Shown here: piece after piece, positions 36,692 to 47,418 of the stretch
Layout of the letters: every line of letters begins with the position of its first letter
Position numbering within the stretch: position 1 is the stretch's first letter
Assembly (NCBI GenBank): GCA_037102815.1
Contig: BTPP01000004.1
Span: 2,790,001 to 2,854,000, forward strand
Reading direction: 5' to 3'
Source: Neurospora intermedia
Lineage: Eukaryota; Ascomycota; Sordariomycetes; Sordariales; Sordariaceae
DNA: 64,000 nucleotides
Translations under genes and position numbers: made by a program
The notes under the pieces: generated by a model
Seen by the model: only the letters and a program-made list of their open reading frames with translations
What the model was told of the DNA's origin: nothing
Databases searched by the model: none

Positions 36692-37982
36692 TCAACCACG
36701 TCCCGAGTCTTCGGACCCTTGCTCCCCACCGTTCCCCGTCCCCTGAATTAATTTGACAAATTCCTGGTATCTGAACACCTCCCCACGCTTGTTGGCGCCT
36801 CCCCCGCCTACTCCTCCCAGCCCAGTCGTCCTTTGGCTGTTCTGAGCAAACGCCCTGCGACCCGTGAATCCGGCCATGACCTTGTCTACTTCGAGCGACG
36901 TTAGGGGCCTCTCGCCTGGTTCGGGCGCCGTGTTGAGTAGGGCGTCTCGCAGCTCAGCCACGTCAATCTGGCCGCTGTCGTCGTCATCGAAGGCCGAGAA
37001 GGCGGAAAGAAGTTCGCCGCTGGGGGAGAGGCTGGAGAGGGCGGTGGCGATGGAGTTGAAGAAGACGGCCATGGTCATTGACTGGGGGCCGTTGGGAGGG
37101 AAGAATGGGGAGACGTCGGAGGCGCCGTTGGGTAGACCTGGATGTCAGAGATGTCCGGCGTTAGTTAAGAGGATCAGAGAAGAAGATAAGAGTAGATAGA
37201 CATAGGTACAGGTCTAGGAACCTACCCAGTTGGTTTAGCATGTCGATGACATCCTCCCTGACCACCACACCGTCGCTGTCGCGGTCCAGGATCTGGAAGC
37301 CCTCCCGCAGGGTGCGCACCTGCGAGGGCTGCAGCTGGGACATGGCATTGCCTCCGGTTCCCATGCTCATGGTAGAGGCAGAGGTAGTCGTTCGTGGTAT
37401 CGAGGGTGAAGGCAAGGGAGAAATGCGATGCTGGGGAGGCCGCGGCGGCGGCGCGTCGCCGTTAAGAAACATTGGGTTAGGCGGCGGCGGGTTGACTACG
37501 GTCGGTGCCGATGCCGAAGCTCTAGGTGTCCAGCTGGCCTGGGATTGGGTCTGACTGGTCGGTGTAGCTGTCGTAGGCGCAGGAGCTCCAAGCCCAGCTC
37601 GGAGCGCGGTCGGCTGGCCGCTGCTGTTGGCAATGTTATTGGCGAACCGGGACGTCAACTCGCTTACACTAGACCCTCCTCCCGACAGCGATTGTTGCTG
37701 TTGCTTGACAGGCGGTGTCGCCAATGGAGATGTTGCTGCTTGTCGGAGTGGGGACGGGGACACTGGGGACACGGCTCTGCGCTGGAATGGGGAATTCCTG
37801 GTGGTAGTTGGGGCACCAAGGGGGCCCGATCCCATTGGGGAGGCGTACGATCCCAGTGGGGATGGTTTGTACGGCCCTGCTGTTGGCGTCGCCTGTTACG
37901 ATGACACGCGAGACGGGACGGGGTTAGCGATTGGACTCTGGAAATCGTGCATTGAACTCTTTGACGGGGAATCGCGCACCAT
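36692..37982 (-). CDS. EF-hand protein resembling myosin regulatory light chain
   Basis: Three exons: 37982-37980 (ATG only), 37892-37226 and 37137-36692, giving 371 aa. The second junction (intron 37138-37225, GTAGGT...CAG) is clear and joins MLNQLG to LPNGASDVSPF. The first (37893-37979) is less sure because its donor is GTGCGC; translation could instead start at 37835. Residues 1-190 are Pro/Ser/Thr-rich and probably disordered. Two canonical EF loops follow: D204-D215 (DRDSDGVVVRED) and D274-E285 (DDDDSGQIDVAE). The arrangement (basic/Ser-rich N-terminus, EF, MTMAVFF linker, EF, FRYQEFVKLI end) recalls regulatory light chains of myosin II such as Rlc1. A general calmodulin-like role cannot be excluded. 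Confidence 0.78.
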
Positions 37983-39441
37983 GGTCCTGGTTTCCACTTG
38001 AGTAAAGTGACGTAGGTCGTAATGGACAGTAGCTGGGACTGGCTTGCTGGGCTGGCGGATGATGGACAGCGAGACGAATGCGCCCTATACTGTACGATTC
38101 CCCGGATTGCTTGTTGGTGATCGCTGCTTGCCAAATACACTAGACGCTGAGCGTGCCAGGTGGATGAGTTTTGGCTGTTGTCCAGCTTTGCGAGTCTATG
38201 AGAGCCTCTGGTATTACCAAACTGAAGCATTCGCGATGTCAAGCAGTGTTTGGTTCGGTTTACAACCGGCGATGGTGCAAGAAGAGTGGAGTTGAAAGTA
38301 AACAAAAGCGACCAGACAACGGTTCGGTTCGAGTTCAGGGAGAGCCGCAGCACTTGGATCTCGAAACGCCGGCATGGCTTGTGCGTCCCGTGCTACAGCG
38401 CGGTTCCTGTTCCGTGTAGGACGGACTTGAGTTTAGGCAGCTGAACCTTGGTGGGGTTAGTCCAGGCCGGGCATGATTGGTAACTCCCGTCTGATTGGCT
38501 CCGGCGTGTATTTAAACCTTCCGTAACTTTATTTGATGCAGGCGGGGCGGTACCTAGACAGAAGGAAGCAACTGAACTGCAACAGGGGCCAGGCCTAAAC
38601 CCCTCCTCCAGTGACCTCCACCATCGGCAGGGCAGGCGGGTGCAGAGATGAGGTGGGCGGCCCCCTGTCAGGAGAGGCCGTTCCCGTAGGTCGGAATGAC
38701 GGGACTTGAGGTGGCCTCTTGTGTAACAGTTTAGGTTCGAGCAAGTTGTACTTACGACCTTCGCTGGCTACTACGGATGACGGTACCATTATATCTTACA
38801 GAAGCGGCATTGGTAAGATTCAGATACCTGGGATGTATGGTGTCCGTCATGTGAAGAAAGGGAATACAATCACGATACGAAAGGAAGCGGTCCAGGGGCA
38901 GCTCCCGCCCGCACTCCACCAAAAATGTCAATGCTGGGGTCGTTTGAATGCAGGTCCCTGAATCGCCCAAGCAGGAGAGTCCACCACCGTTGGGCTGCAC
39001 AGCAGCTTCCTGGCCTCCATCATTTCCATCTAGAGGTAATTACATACTACTGCGTAGTTCCTTCGGAAACTCAGCGTTGAGCTAAGACTATTGGGCTGTT
39101 ATGCCCCTTCGTCTTGCCATCACACGGCCATCTTTCGGCCATCATAATTTGTTGAGTTTCACCACGAGTGTACCTACTTACCGCCAGCTGCCACAACCAC
39201 AAAGGCGCATATTCCATCCTCCCCGCCGGGAACCCATGAGAAACAACATTGACCCGACAGCCTATTCGAGCCGTGATCGCCCGACAAAATCGAATACCGC
39301 ACGAGATTGGACGGCGTGGAATACTTGTCGGAGTATCGATAGATTGGCAGGTATCGGATATCTGGTAGCACAGCATATACGTCTTGGACCTCGTTTCACA
39401 TAAGCTACCATCTGTCGCAAAGCAGACGGACAAAGTAAACC
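37983..39441. other. Divergent promoter region, EF-hand / MesA
   Basis: 1.5 kb between two genes transcribed away from each other, both plausibly related to polarity or cytokinesis. No further gene is supported. Confidence 0.45.
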
Positions 39442-42203
39442 ATGGCATCCCCTCAGCCGGCGCGGCCTTCGTTTTCACGAAGCAACAGCTCGCAACACGT
39501 CAACGGAGCGACTGGAACAGCTCACGATCGAAAGCCGTCTCTCTCCTCCTTTCCGCCCCGATCAGTATCCCAAATGTCGCATCATGGCCCAGCTCATCGC
39601 TCGCGCTCCCCGCAGCCGCCTCACGCCGAACCTGATCGAAACTCTACTTTGAGCTCCAAAGGCAAGACTGCCTCCACGGGTACTGGCTTCTCCTCGCAGC
39701 ATAGCTCGCTCTCTGCCGCCGGTGTCACTCGGCAATACAACAACGCCATTGGCCGTCCTCGCCGCAAGTTGCGCTCGCAGTACCCCCGTGGGAGTACCGA
39801 AAACCATGTCGAGTACATCTTGGTCGCTTCCTTTGATATCGACCGTGGTCCCGTCATGGAGCATCAATATCCAGTCGCTATCACCGGGGATGAGCACATG
39901 TTGGCTGAGCTCATGCTTCCAGACCAGGCCCACGCACGAAACCAAGATTGGACCATATTCTTCTTGCACAAGGATTCTAGTCGCGAGGAGGACGAGGCAG
40001 ACCGTCAGGCAAAGGAGGAGAGGCGTCGACGGAGAAAACGCAGACAGGATCGCGAACAGGGCATCATACATGAGTCAGATGATGAAGATGACGACCTGGA
40101 CGACGACGATTGGGATGACGATGAATCGACCGACGAGGACGAGCCTGAAGGTGGCGAAGGGCCTCCGTTAGTATACGTTCTCAACCTCGTCAACACAAAA
40201 CACGATAAAACAGTCAAGAGAGGTGCAGTGGTAAAGGCCATGGCTATCTGCACCCGGCACCCGTTTCTTCATATATACAAGGTAAATTTACTCCAAATCC
40301 AACTGCCGCTCCAACTAACCGCTTACCTGCCTAATAGCCCCTTTTATTATTGGCTCTGGATGAATACTTCAAGTCTCCTGTTCCAGAGACCCTCTCGATG
40401 CTGTTTGATGCGGTCAACGAGATGGACTTGTCGCTCATGCCCAAGCTAAGCCTCCTGGAGAGGCATCTGCTACAAATGAGCAACAACAAGGACCTTTTCG
40501 TGGAAAAGTTTGAACAGATGATTCAAAAGCGGATTTCAGAGGACCGAGATGGCCTTGCGGACCAGCCTTTTGACGCGAGTAGGAGTCCGCCGAGAAGGCC
40601 AGGTATTTTTCGACATGGGACGACAGCGCACCTCAAGGGACAGGCAACTTACGCAGTACCTCGTGACACGCACGAGTTCGAGAGCAGAGTTATGTATAAG
40701 GGTATCCCTATCCCGATCAAGGTGCCAACGGCGATTATGCCAGAGACGGTGGGGGATTTCTCCCTGATCAAACTCATACAAAACTTTTCGGAACCACATG
40801 CGAAATCACCACATCCCTTCCCTCTGCATGCCCACCTGACCACGAACGGCCCAAATACACACCCCATAATAGTATTGGTCAACGGTCTGCTTACCCAAAA
40901 GCGAGTCATCTTCCTAGGCCACAACATGCCTTCCGGCGAGGTTGCCGAAGCGGTCCTCGCCGCCTGCGCGCTCGCATCTGGCGGTATACTCAGAGGGTTC
41001 ACTCGCCACGCCTTTCCCTATACGGACTTGACCAAGGTCGACGACCTTTTACGGGTTCCTGGTTTCATTGCGGGTGTCACTAACCCGACATTCGAACATC
41101 ATCCTGAGTGGTGGGATATCTTATGTGACCTGCCCAGTGGGAGAATCAAGATCAGTAGTCGAATCGAGCAGCCGGCAATTACGGAGGGCCTCGTCTACTT
41201 CCAGCAACAAAATCCAACCTGCGCTTCGCTCGTACACCAGAGCCACTCGAGCAGTGCGGCGGACTTGACAGGCGATCAGGCCTTCATGGCTGACATGTTG
41301 AAGAGCATAGCCACGAGAGCTGGGGAGCGTGTGATTCGCGCCAAGTGGCGGGACTGGGTTCTCAAGTTCACACGCATTGCCGCTGCCTTTGAGGAAAGCG
41401 TATATGGCGCCAGTGCTCTTTACATCGGTAGCGATGAGCACGACAACTACCCGCACACGACCAACTCTACCGGACACGGCTACGTGTGGGCCGACGACGA
41501 GAAAAAGAGCAAGGAGCTGGCAGGGAACGTCACGAGGATAGAAGGCTGGAGGAATACTAGGAGTTACTACAGCTTTATCCAGGTTCGCGGTCACCTTTTC
41601 TCGCCCCTTTCATTCCTATTTCAGTTCAGGGTTGAGTTTGCCTATTTCTCCTAAGTTTGCGTCATCACATTCTCCGGAGTCAAAAAAAGTCACCCAATGC
41701 AGGACGAGGGGAAATTGATGGGTAACGGACAGCCAAGTCATGCTAACTTTTCTCACAAGGACGTCGCTCAGCTATACACGATCCGTCCGCTCAAAGGCCT
41801 GGATCTCCATCACATGCATGATCGACTGCGCACGCAACGGTTGACAGCCATGCAGAGCCGCGATATCTACCTGACGTTCGCCAAGTACGTCCGCAGCTAC
41901 GACGAAATCTGCTTGCTCCTCAGTGTCGCCCCCGAGGCACACGCCGGCTTGTTCTACATTGCCCTTGGGCTTTTCCATAAGGACAGAGAAGTCAGGGTGA
42001 AGACAGCGGATTTGCTGGAGAGGATCTCGCAGCACGAGGCAGGCCAACATTGGTGGAGAGGGCTCAGTCGGTTTGAGAAGCTGGCATACGATAGGATCAC
42101 GAAGGAGGTTCAGATGGCTGAGTCTCAAGCTGGGATGCAGGGGTTGGCGATAACGCCAGGGTCGAGTGAGGACCCTATGAGAAGAATTAGCCGAGAGGGA
42201 TAA
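39442..42203 (+). CDS. mesA: Afi1/MesA polarity protein (Afi1 docking domain plus DENN/SPA region)
   Basis: Three exons (39442-40281, 40338-41582, 41703-42203) give 861 aa. After a Ser/Pro-rich head, the Afi1 N-terminal docking domain starts at [20 protein letters not shown]. It holds an acidic insert ([16 protein letters not shown]) and ends near [21 protein letters not shown], where intron 1 sits. The DENN-like 'stabilization of polarity axis' region follows with [32 protein letters not shown] and [17 protein letters not shown]. The last exon carries [22 protein letters not shown]. Intron 2 uses an unusual GTTCGC donor but contains in-frame stops, and its removal restores [12 protein letters not shown]. 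Yeast Afi1 binds Arf3, and A. nidulans MesA stabilises polarity axes. Confidence 0.92.
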
Positions 42204-42435
42204 AGACCTTTATATATGCGATACCTATTTGATGTTTAGTCGGGGCAGGAGAACGAGTAATTGTACATGGACGGCGAGCAGGAGCAATTCGTGCTGCCGG
42301 GAAGTTTCTCTTGATCATCACTTTCATGTTTGCTGGCATTCCCGTGGCATATATAGCAGGCATCTCAATTCTTGGCCGAGGCGGTTTTACAGTAGAGCCC
42401 TATTAAAGCAATTTTTATTTTTTACTTTTTTTTGT

Positions 42436-43444
42436 TTAGAGAAGTCCCAGGTACTTGGCGGCATGGTCAACATGTTCATCGCTGAAAGATGCCATGAAGT
42501 AGTACGAATGGTCGTAATCCTGTGTGTGCAATCACTTGTGTCAGCCATTCCATTTCAATCTGCGCCAGATTCGGTAGTACAAGAAAATCACTACAGAATA
42601 TAGAAGTGAAAGAAGAAGATTTATGAAAAGAAAAACTCACCTCCTGGTATCTAACCGTCACTCCCTCGACGCCCGCCTCCTTAACGGCCTTTTCAAAGTT
42701 CTCGGGCAACAACTGCCCCTGCTTATAGAAATTATCGCCCGTGCCGACATCAACCAACACCCTCGCATCCTTGTGTCCCCTCCACTTCTCACTCTTGATC
42801 AACTCGGTCGCATCATGCTTCTTCCACTCCTCCTTGTTCTCCTCGCCCAGATACCCCGCAAACGCCTTCTTGCCCCACGCGCACTCACACGGGTTCGCAA
42901 TCGGCGCAAAAGCGCTCACGCTCTTGTACATGCCCGGGTTCTTGAGGTACAAAGTCAAGGCGCCGTGTCCGCCCATGCTGTGGCCCGTGATGCTGACCTT
43001 GTCGGCATCCAGGTACTTGCCAAACTCCGAGTCAGCCCCAAACAGGACCGAGGGCAGCTCGCGCGTGATGTACGTGTCCATCTTGTACCCCTTGGCCCAC
43101 GGCTCTTGCGTGGCGTCGACGTAGAACCCGGCGCCCTCGCCAAAGTCCCAAGCGTCCTTTTCGCCGGGCAGGTTGAGACCGCGCGGGGAAGTGTCGGGGT
43201 AGACGATGGCGAGACCGCGCTGGGAGGCGCCGTGCTGGAAGAAACCCTTTTCGGAACAGTTGTCGGGGGTGCAGGTTAGGCCGGAGAGGTAGAACAGGAC
43301 CGGGACCTTGGTTTGGGACTTGAGGGCCTGGGGAGGGATATACAGGTTCACGGCCATGTCGGTGCCGGTGGAGGTGGAGGGGTGGGAGAGCTTGAAGAGC
43401 TTGCCGCCGAAGGAGGCGATGGTTGCTTTGACTGTGAGACCCAT
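42436..43444 (-). CDS. S-formylglutathione hydrolase (esterase D family)
   Basis: Two exons: 43444-42641 and 42519-42436, giving 295 aa (family about 280-300). The enzyme hydrolyses S-formylglutathione to formate and glutathione in formaldehyde detoxification. Seen: VLFYLSGLTCTPDN, the nucleophile elbow SITGHSMGGHGAL (Ser156), VDVGTGDNFY (Asp237) and, in the short last exon, DYDHSYYFMASF (His272). Without exon 2 the catalytic His would be lost, which confirms the 121-nt intron (GTGAGT...ACACAG). The frame is also open upstream to an ATG at 43657. That 71-residue Arg/Ser-rich extension could be a mitochondrial presequence or merely leader. The gene converges on MesA with 232 bp between them. 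Confidence 0.93.
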
Positions 43445-44400
43445 TTTGGCTGTGGTTGTTGTTACTATCCCTGATGTTGTTGTTGCTGTTGTTGTTGAAT
43501 GGTAGTAGTGAGGAAAGGTAACCAAGAAGCGAGGATTCGACGACTTAAAGCTTGGTTGGCGGCGAGCTTGACGGTTGAGGAGTGGAAAGAGTAAAGATGA
43601 CAAATTCCGCCGAGGACAGCTGTGAAATAGTAGTTGTAGGCTTCCAGCTGTCATCATTATAAATCCAGAAACTTATCAGGCAGGTCAGACCCCGCTTGGA
43701 TAAAAGGCTATCTTGTCTTGACACTATAATCGGCTTGTTCCCCTCGCCTTTAAATCGAGCGGAAGTCAATCGAAGCTGTAAATGGCCAAAGCTGTCAAGG
43801 TCCATTGCCCCGCCTGAAGCTCACTGCCGATTGCTGCTGTCTTAAGTGCGGTTGTAGGCGGGGTAAAACACTGTAAAAAGATGCCAATGCCGTCATCTGT
43901 ACATGGTGTTGGTTGCCAAGAGACAAGGGCCCATGGAGGAGTTATTGAGTACAGTCCACATACACTCCTGGGTTTGATTGTAGCTCGAGACGTCGGGTAA
44001 ACTCTCCTAGATATTGTCATGCTTTAGTTGGTAGTGTACAAAGCCATGAGTTTTGTCCTTGAAAGGTATTTGACAATTCGGAAGACATCTCGTCTTGTGA
44101 ACTAGGAGTGAGTACCTAGGTACCGAGCCAACAGACAAACCAGCACTACACAGTATGTTGAGTGTAAATGGGGTCAGATTTCCGAATTGCCGATCCTGAC
44201 CCGAAGATACCCCTTCGGGATTATCCGTTGTCATATGCAACAGTCTCGCCAGTTTTCGGTTTTTAACGTTTGCTATTTCCTCTGTGGGTATTCGAATGCA
44301 AAGCAACAACAATCGTCAATCATCAGTCTTCTCCCATTTTCTTTGCGCCAGTTATGGAGCCTCATCAGCCAAGTTCGGGCCCTACCCATGGGATGGACAG
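43445..44400. other. Intergenic region, FGH upstream and secreted-protein downstream
   Basis: 0.96 kb. The first 213 bp are open in frame with the hydrolase (possible N-terminal extension). The rest shows no supported gene. Confidence 0.4.
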
Positions 44401-45186
44401 CTACGGTACAGACGGAGCAACACCCAAATGACATTCGAACGAGGAGATATAACGGTTCCATCTCACAGCGCTGAGGTTGAACTTGTGCTCATATTGGGAG
44501 GACACGCCGCCGAGAGTACAGCCTTCGGGTGAGGTGCAGATTTCTCCGCAAGACATGCTGTTGAGTTGACCGATGGAGTTCAAGTTCGAGGTTAGTACTA
44601 TATATGCAGGTCATATATGTGATGCTGTATTACGAGGGGGTGGTTCAGTAGTGAAGTGATATGGATGGTAGGGGGAGCAAGGAAAGAGACCAAGGTATGT
44701 CGTGTATCATCGACTTTGGGGCAAGAAGTTGGCCATTCCCGGATACGATGGAGGGGGTCGGCAGTGAACAGGCTAACGTGATCTGAGGCCAAAGCGACAT
44801 GAAAAAGGATCAAATGGCCTAAAAATAAACACATCACTCACATATAAGGATAACAATACCACTCCCCTTCATCCAGCGCAAATGTATTGGTATTCTGAAA
44901 GAACTGTTCCGGCAGGTTGTAGCAAGTTTCCATATCGTAGATGTTATAGACATACGTTTGCGAGGCGTTGGGGCCGTTGCAGATGAGGATCTGTGTGATA
45001 GTTAGGTAATATGTACAAACCCGTACATCAACATCTACGTACGCCGCCGAGAATTTTCGTTTGCGGAGTATTGCTCGTCTTGTCGGGATGCAAATGTGTA
45101 GGCATAGCGGAGATGGGAGTAGACCAGGAGGTCAGAAATATGGTGAAAAGTGCTGAGAGAGTCGTGATGATTGTTGGCAACTTCAT
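44401..45186 (-). CDS. Small secreted cysteine-rich protein
   Basis: Three short exons: 45186-45043, 44990-44842 and 44557-44401, giving 149 aa. Intron 1 is GTACGT...CACACAG with CTAAC. Intron 2 (284 nt) is GTGAGT...TACTAAC...CAACAG. The N-terminus MKLPTIITTLSALFTIFLTS with a following ISA is a clear signal peptide (about 27 residues). The mature part has seven Cys (ICNGP, TCYNL, YCYPY, SCGEI, ICTSP, GCTLG, ECHLG) and no transmembrane helix. No family is recognised. Size, signal and Cys content fit a secreted fungal protein with disulfides, of effector or antimicrobial style or otherwise. Evidence is splice logic plus composition, without a homologue. Confidence 0.65.
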
Positions 45187-46441
45187 TGTGTCGTTAATAG
45201 AATCTTGTTGATGGACCAGATCGTGGACCAGGTCAGTAGTGTACAGGGTATATAATCAACCGTGGCTTGGGAGGAGGGAACACGTAACAACTGGATGGCA
45301 TTCATCATAGGTCGATATGAAGCTGGATGTCTTCAATTTCTAGTGTTCTGTGGCCCAAAACATCACTGCCAAACTCACACAAGATGTACCAGGCACGAAG
45401 ATGGAAAGAACTTCAGGCAAAACTGACAACCGTCAGCGTCGCTCCTTCCTCGCTGAGTTTCACAAGAAATTTCAATTCCAGTCCCAAGACTAACCGGGGT
45501 ATCATTGTTCGCGCGGAGGAAGACACGAATGGTACATGCACTTTAGTTGACTGCCCTGAACGGGATAATGTCGAAGTTTGGTTTCCCATAAAGTTTTGTA
45601 GTGCCTTGCAGACCGTTGGACATGACTCCTGCGTGAACCAACATCCTATACTTAAACGTCAATTGTGTTTTCAAGACGGAAAAGTAGTGATAGTATTGAT
45701 AATGGATGACTTGACTGCCGTCCCAACCAGAGTGTCCGCACGTTCGGCAATAGTGAGACATCCATAAACATACTGACATGGTGATCATAGGTCAACTTTT
45801 GTTCTCTCGTCGTTCGTCTATTGTCTTTGTTCCGCCGCGACTCAAAGCTCCACCGATGAGCCAAGCTTGACATGAAGAAAAACGTGGAATCTGATACGTA
45901 AGATACGCAAGGGGCCGGAGTACGGCTGTTTGATTCAAGCATGTCCTGACAGCAATTTTTTTTGGGAGGTATTTGGTGTCCGATATTGAGATGTTTCTGT
46001 TGACGCGAACTAGTCCAAAAGAAAGAATCGGGACACTATGGGGCAAGAAGAGACAGAAAGGAGTATAAGTTGAAATCATTCAGTCAAAAAATCTAGGATA
46101 AACCCCGAGAAGACTTTTATTTCATATGTACAATTGAATAGTATGATATCTTCATTATATCCTTTTCGCAGCCAGTCAACCAATCTCTTTGAGTTCTCCA
46201 TCTCTCAGGAGAGTCCAAATCCGATATTAACCTGGCCGTGAATTCATCATGTAAACAGTTTCCAACTCCTCCATCAATAACGAAATATCCTCCCACCATT
46301 GTCTTTCCCTCCCCCAAGAATGTAAAATGCTGGACGTGAAATCGTATCCTCGTGCAGTATGTGAATAGAAGGGTATCGTAAAGGAGCGTCGTTAGTATCA
46401 TCAACCGTTTTCCATCCCAGCTTCCGAGACTAAACCCTAGT
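45187..46441. other. Intergenic region
   Basis: 1.25 kb between the secreted-protein start and the GPI-protein stop. One minus-strand open stretch (45542-45375) has a coding-like, Cys-containing translation but no convincing upstream exon. Otherwise nothing is seen. Confidence 0.4.
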
Positions 46442-47418
46442 CTAGAGGAAAGCAATAACGCCAAAGAGACCAGCAATCAGTGCCACAACTGGGCTCTTCT
46501 GCATGACAACGTTGGCCACACCCTCAACCGGGGGAGCAGCGGCGCTGGTCTCACCGATAGGCGAAGATCCCACGGTTGAGGTAGTGGGAAGGATGACGGT
46601 GGTAGGAGGAGGAGCGATGGAGGTGTAGATGGTGTTGTTCGCAGAAACGACGACAGTCGAGTACTTGGTCTCAACGACGCCCGCGCTCTTGGTAATGGGG
46701 ATGGTGACATCGATAGCCTTGGTGATGGTCTGGGGGATCACGGTGGTGTAGGTGTGAACCTCGGTGACGGCCGTGGTAATGGTGTTGGTCTTGGTTATGT
46801 AGACGGTTTCACCCTTGGAGACGGTCGTGATAACCGTCTCGGGACATACGACCGTCTCGTAGACGTTGGTGTGTTCATACTCCGTTGCAACTGAAGTGGT
46901 GTAGACAGTCTCGGTATGAGGGACCTTGGTGTAAAGGGTGGAGGTGGATGTCCAGACAACCTCTACAGTAGAGCCGCCGACTACCTTGGTTTCAGTAACG
47001 GGGCATAGCTCAGTGATAGTGGTGTAAATGACTATTTTGATGGTTAGCAAGTCATATCGAACTGGGACGGTCAAGTAGGACACATACTGGCTTCATCCGT
47101 CTTAGTTACTGGGGGCGCAACGTCGGTAACGGTGATGACGGTGGGAACCTTTGTCTCTACGGTGCTAGTGGTAGTGTACGTCTTGGTGATAGTCTCACCA
47201 CCTTTGGTGATCGTGGTCGTTTCAGGGCAGACCTAAGTTTCGTTAGAACCAAAGCCTCTTGGGATAGAGAAAGGAACAGAAGAGCTACATACAGTCGTGT
47301 AAGTAACAATCACCTCGGTAGTATAGCTAACGTGATCACCACCATGACCCCAACCTCTAGGAATGTTGGCTCCAAGGGTTGAGGAGACCAAGGCAAGGAG
47401 GGATAGAGCGGTCTTCAT
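46442..47418 (-). CDS. GPI-anchored Thr-rich cell-wall protein
   Basis: Three exons (47418-47293, 47232-47088, 47031-46442) give 286 aa. It has a signal peptide (MKTALSLLALVSSTLGA) and then a Thr/Val-rich body. The body contains three related modules, each opening with a Cys-Pro pair: VCPETTTITKGGET, ELCPVTETKVVGGST and VVCPETVITTVSKGET, each followed by strings of TxT/TYTT. A Ser/Pro/Ala linker follows, then a final hydrophobic tail (KSPVVALIAGLFGVIAFL) without charged end residues, as needed for GPI attachment. Intron 2 has GTATGT and TGCTAAC. Such proteins are heavily O-mannosylated and cross-linked to the wall. It resembles the anchored-cell-wall class of Sordariales; the exact member is not identified. 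Confidence 0.85.

Noticed and set aside
45327-45767. 146-codon plus-strand frame
   Set aside because: No domain and no homologue recalled. The opposite strand gives an equally protein-like reading, so it is not reliable.
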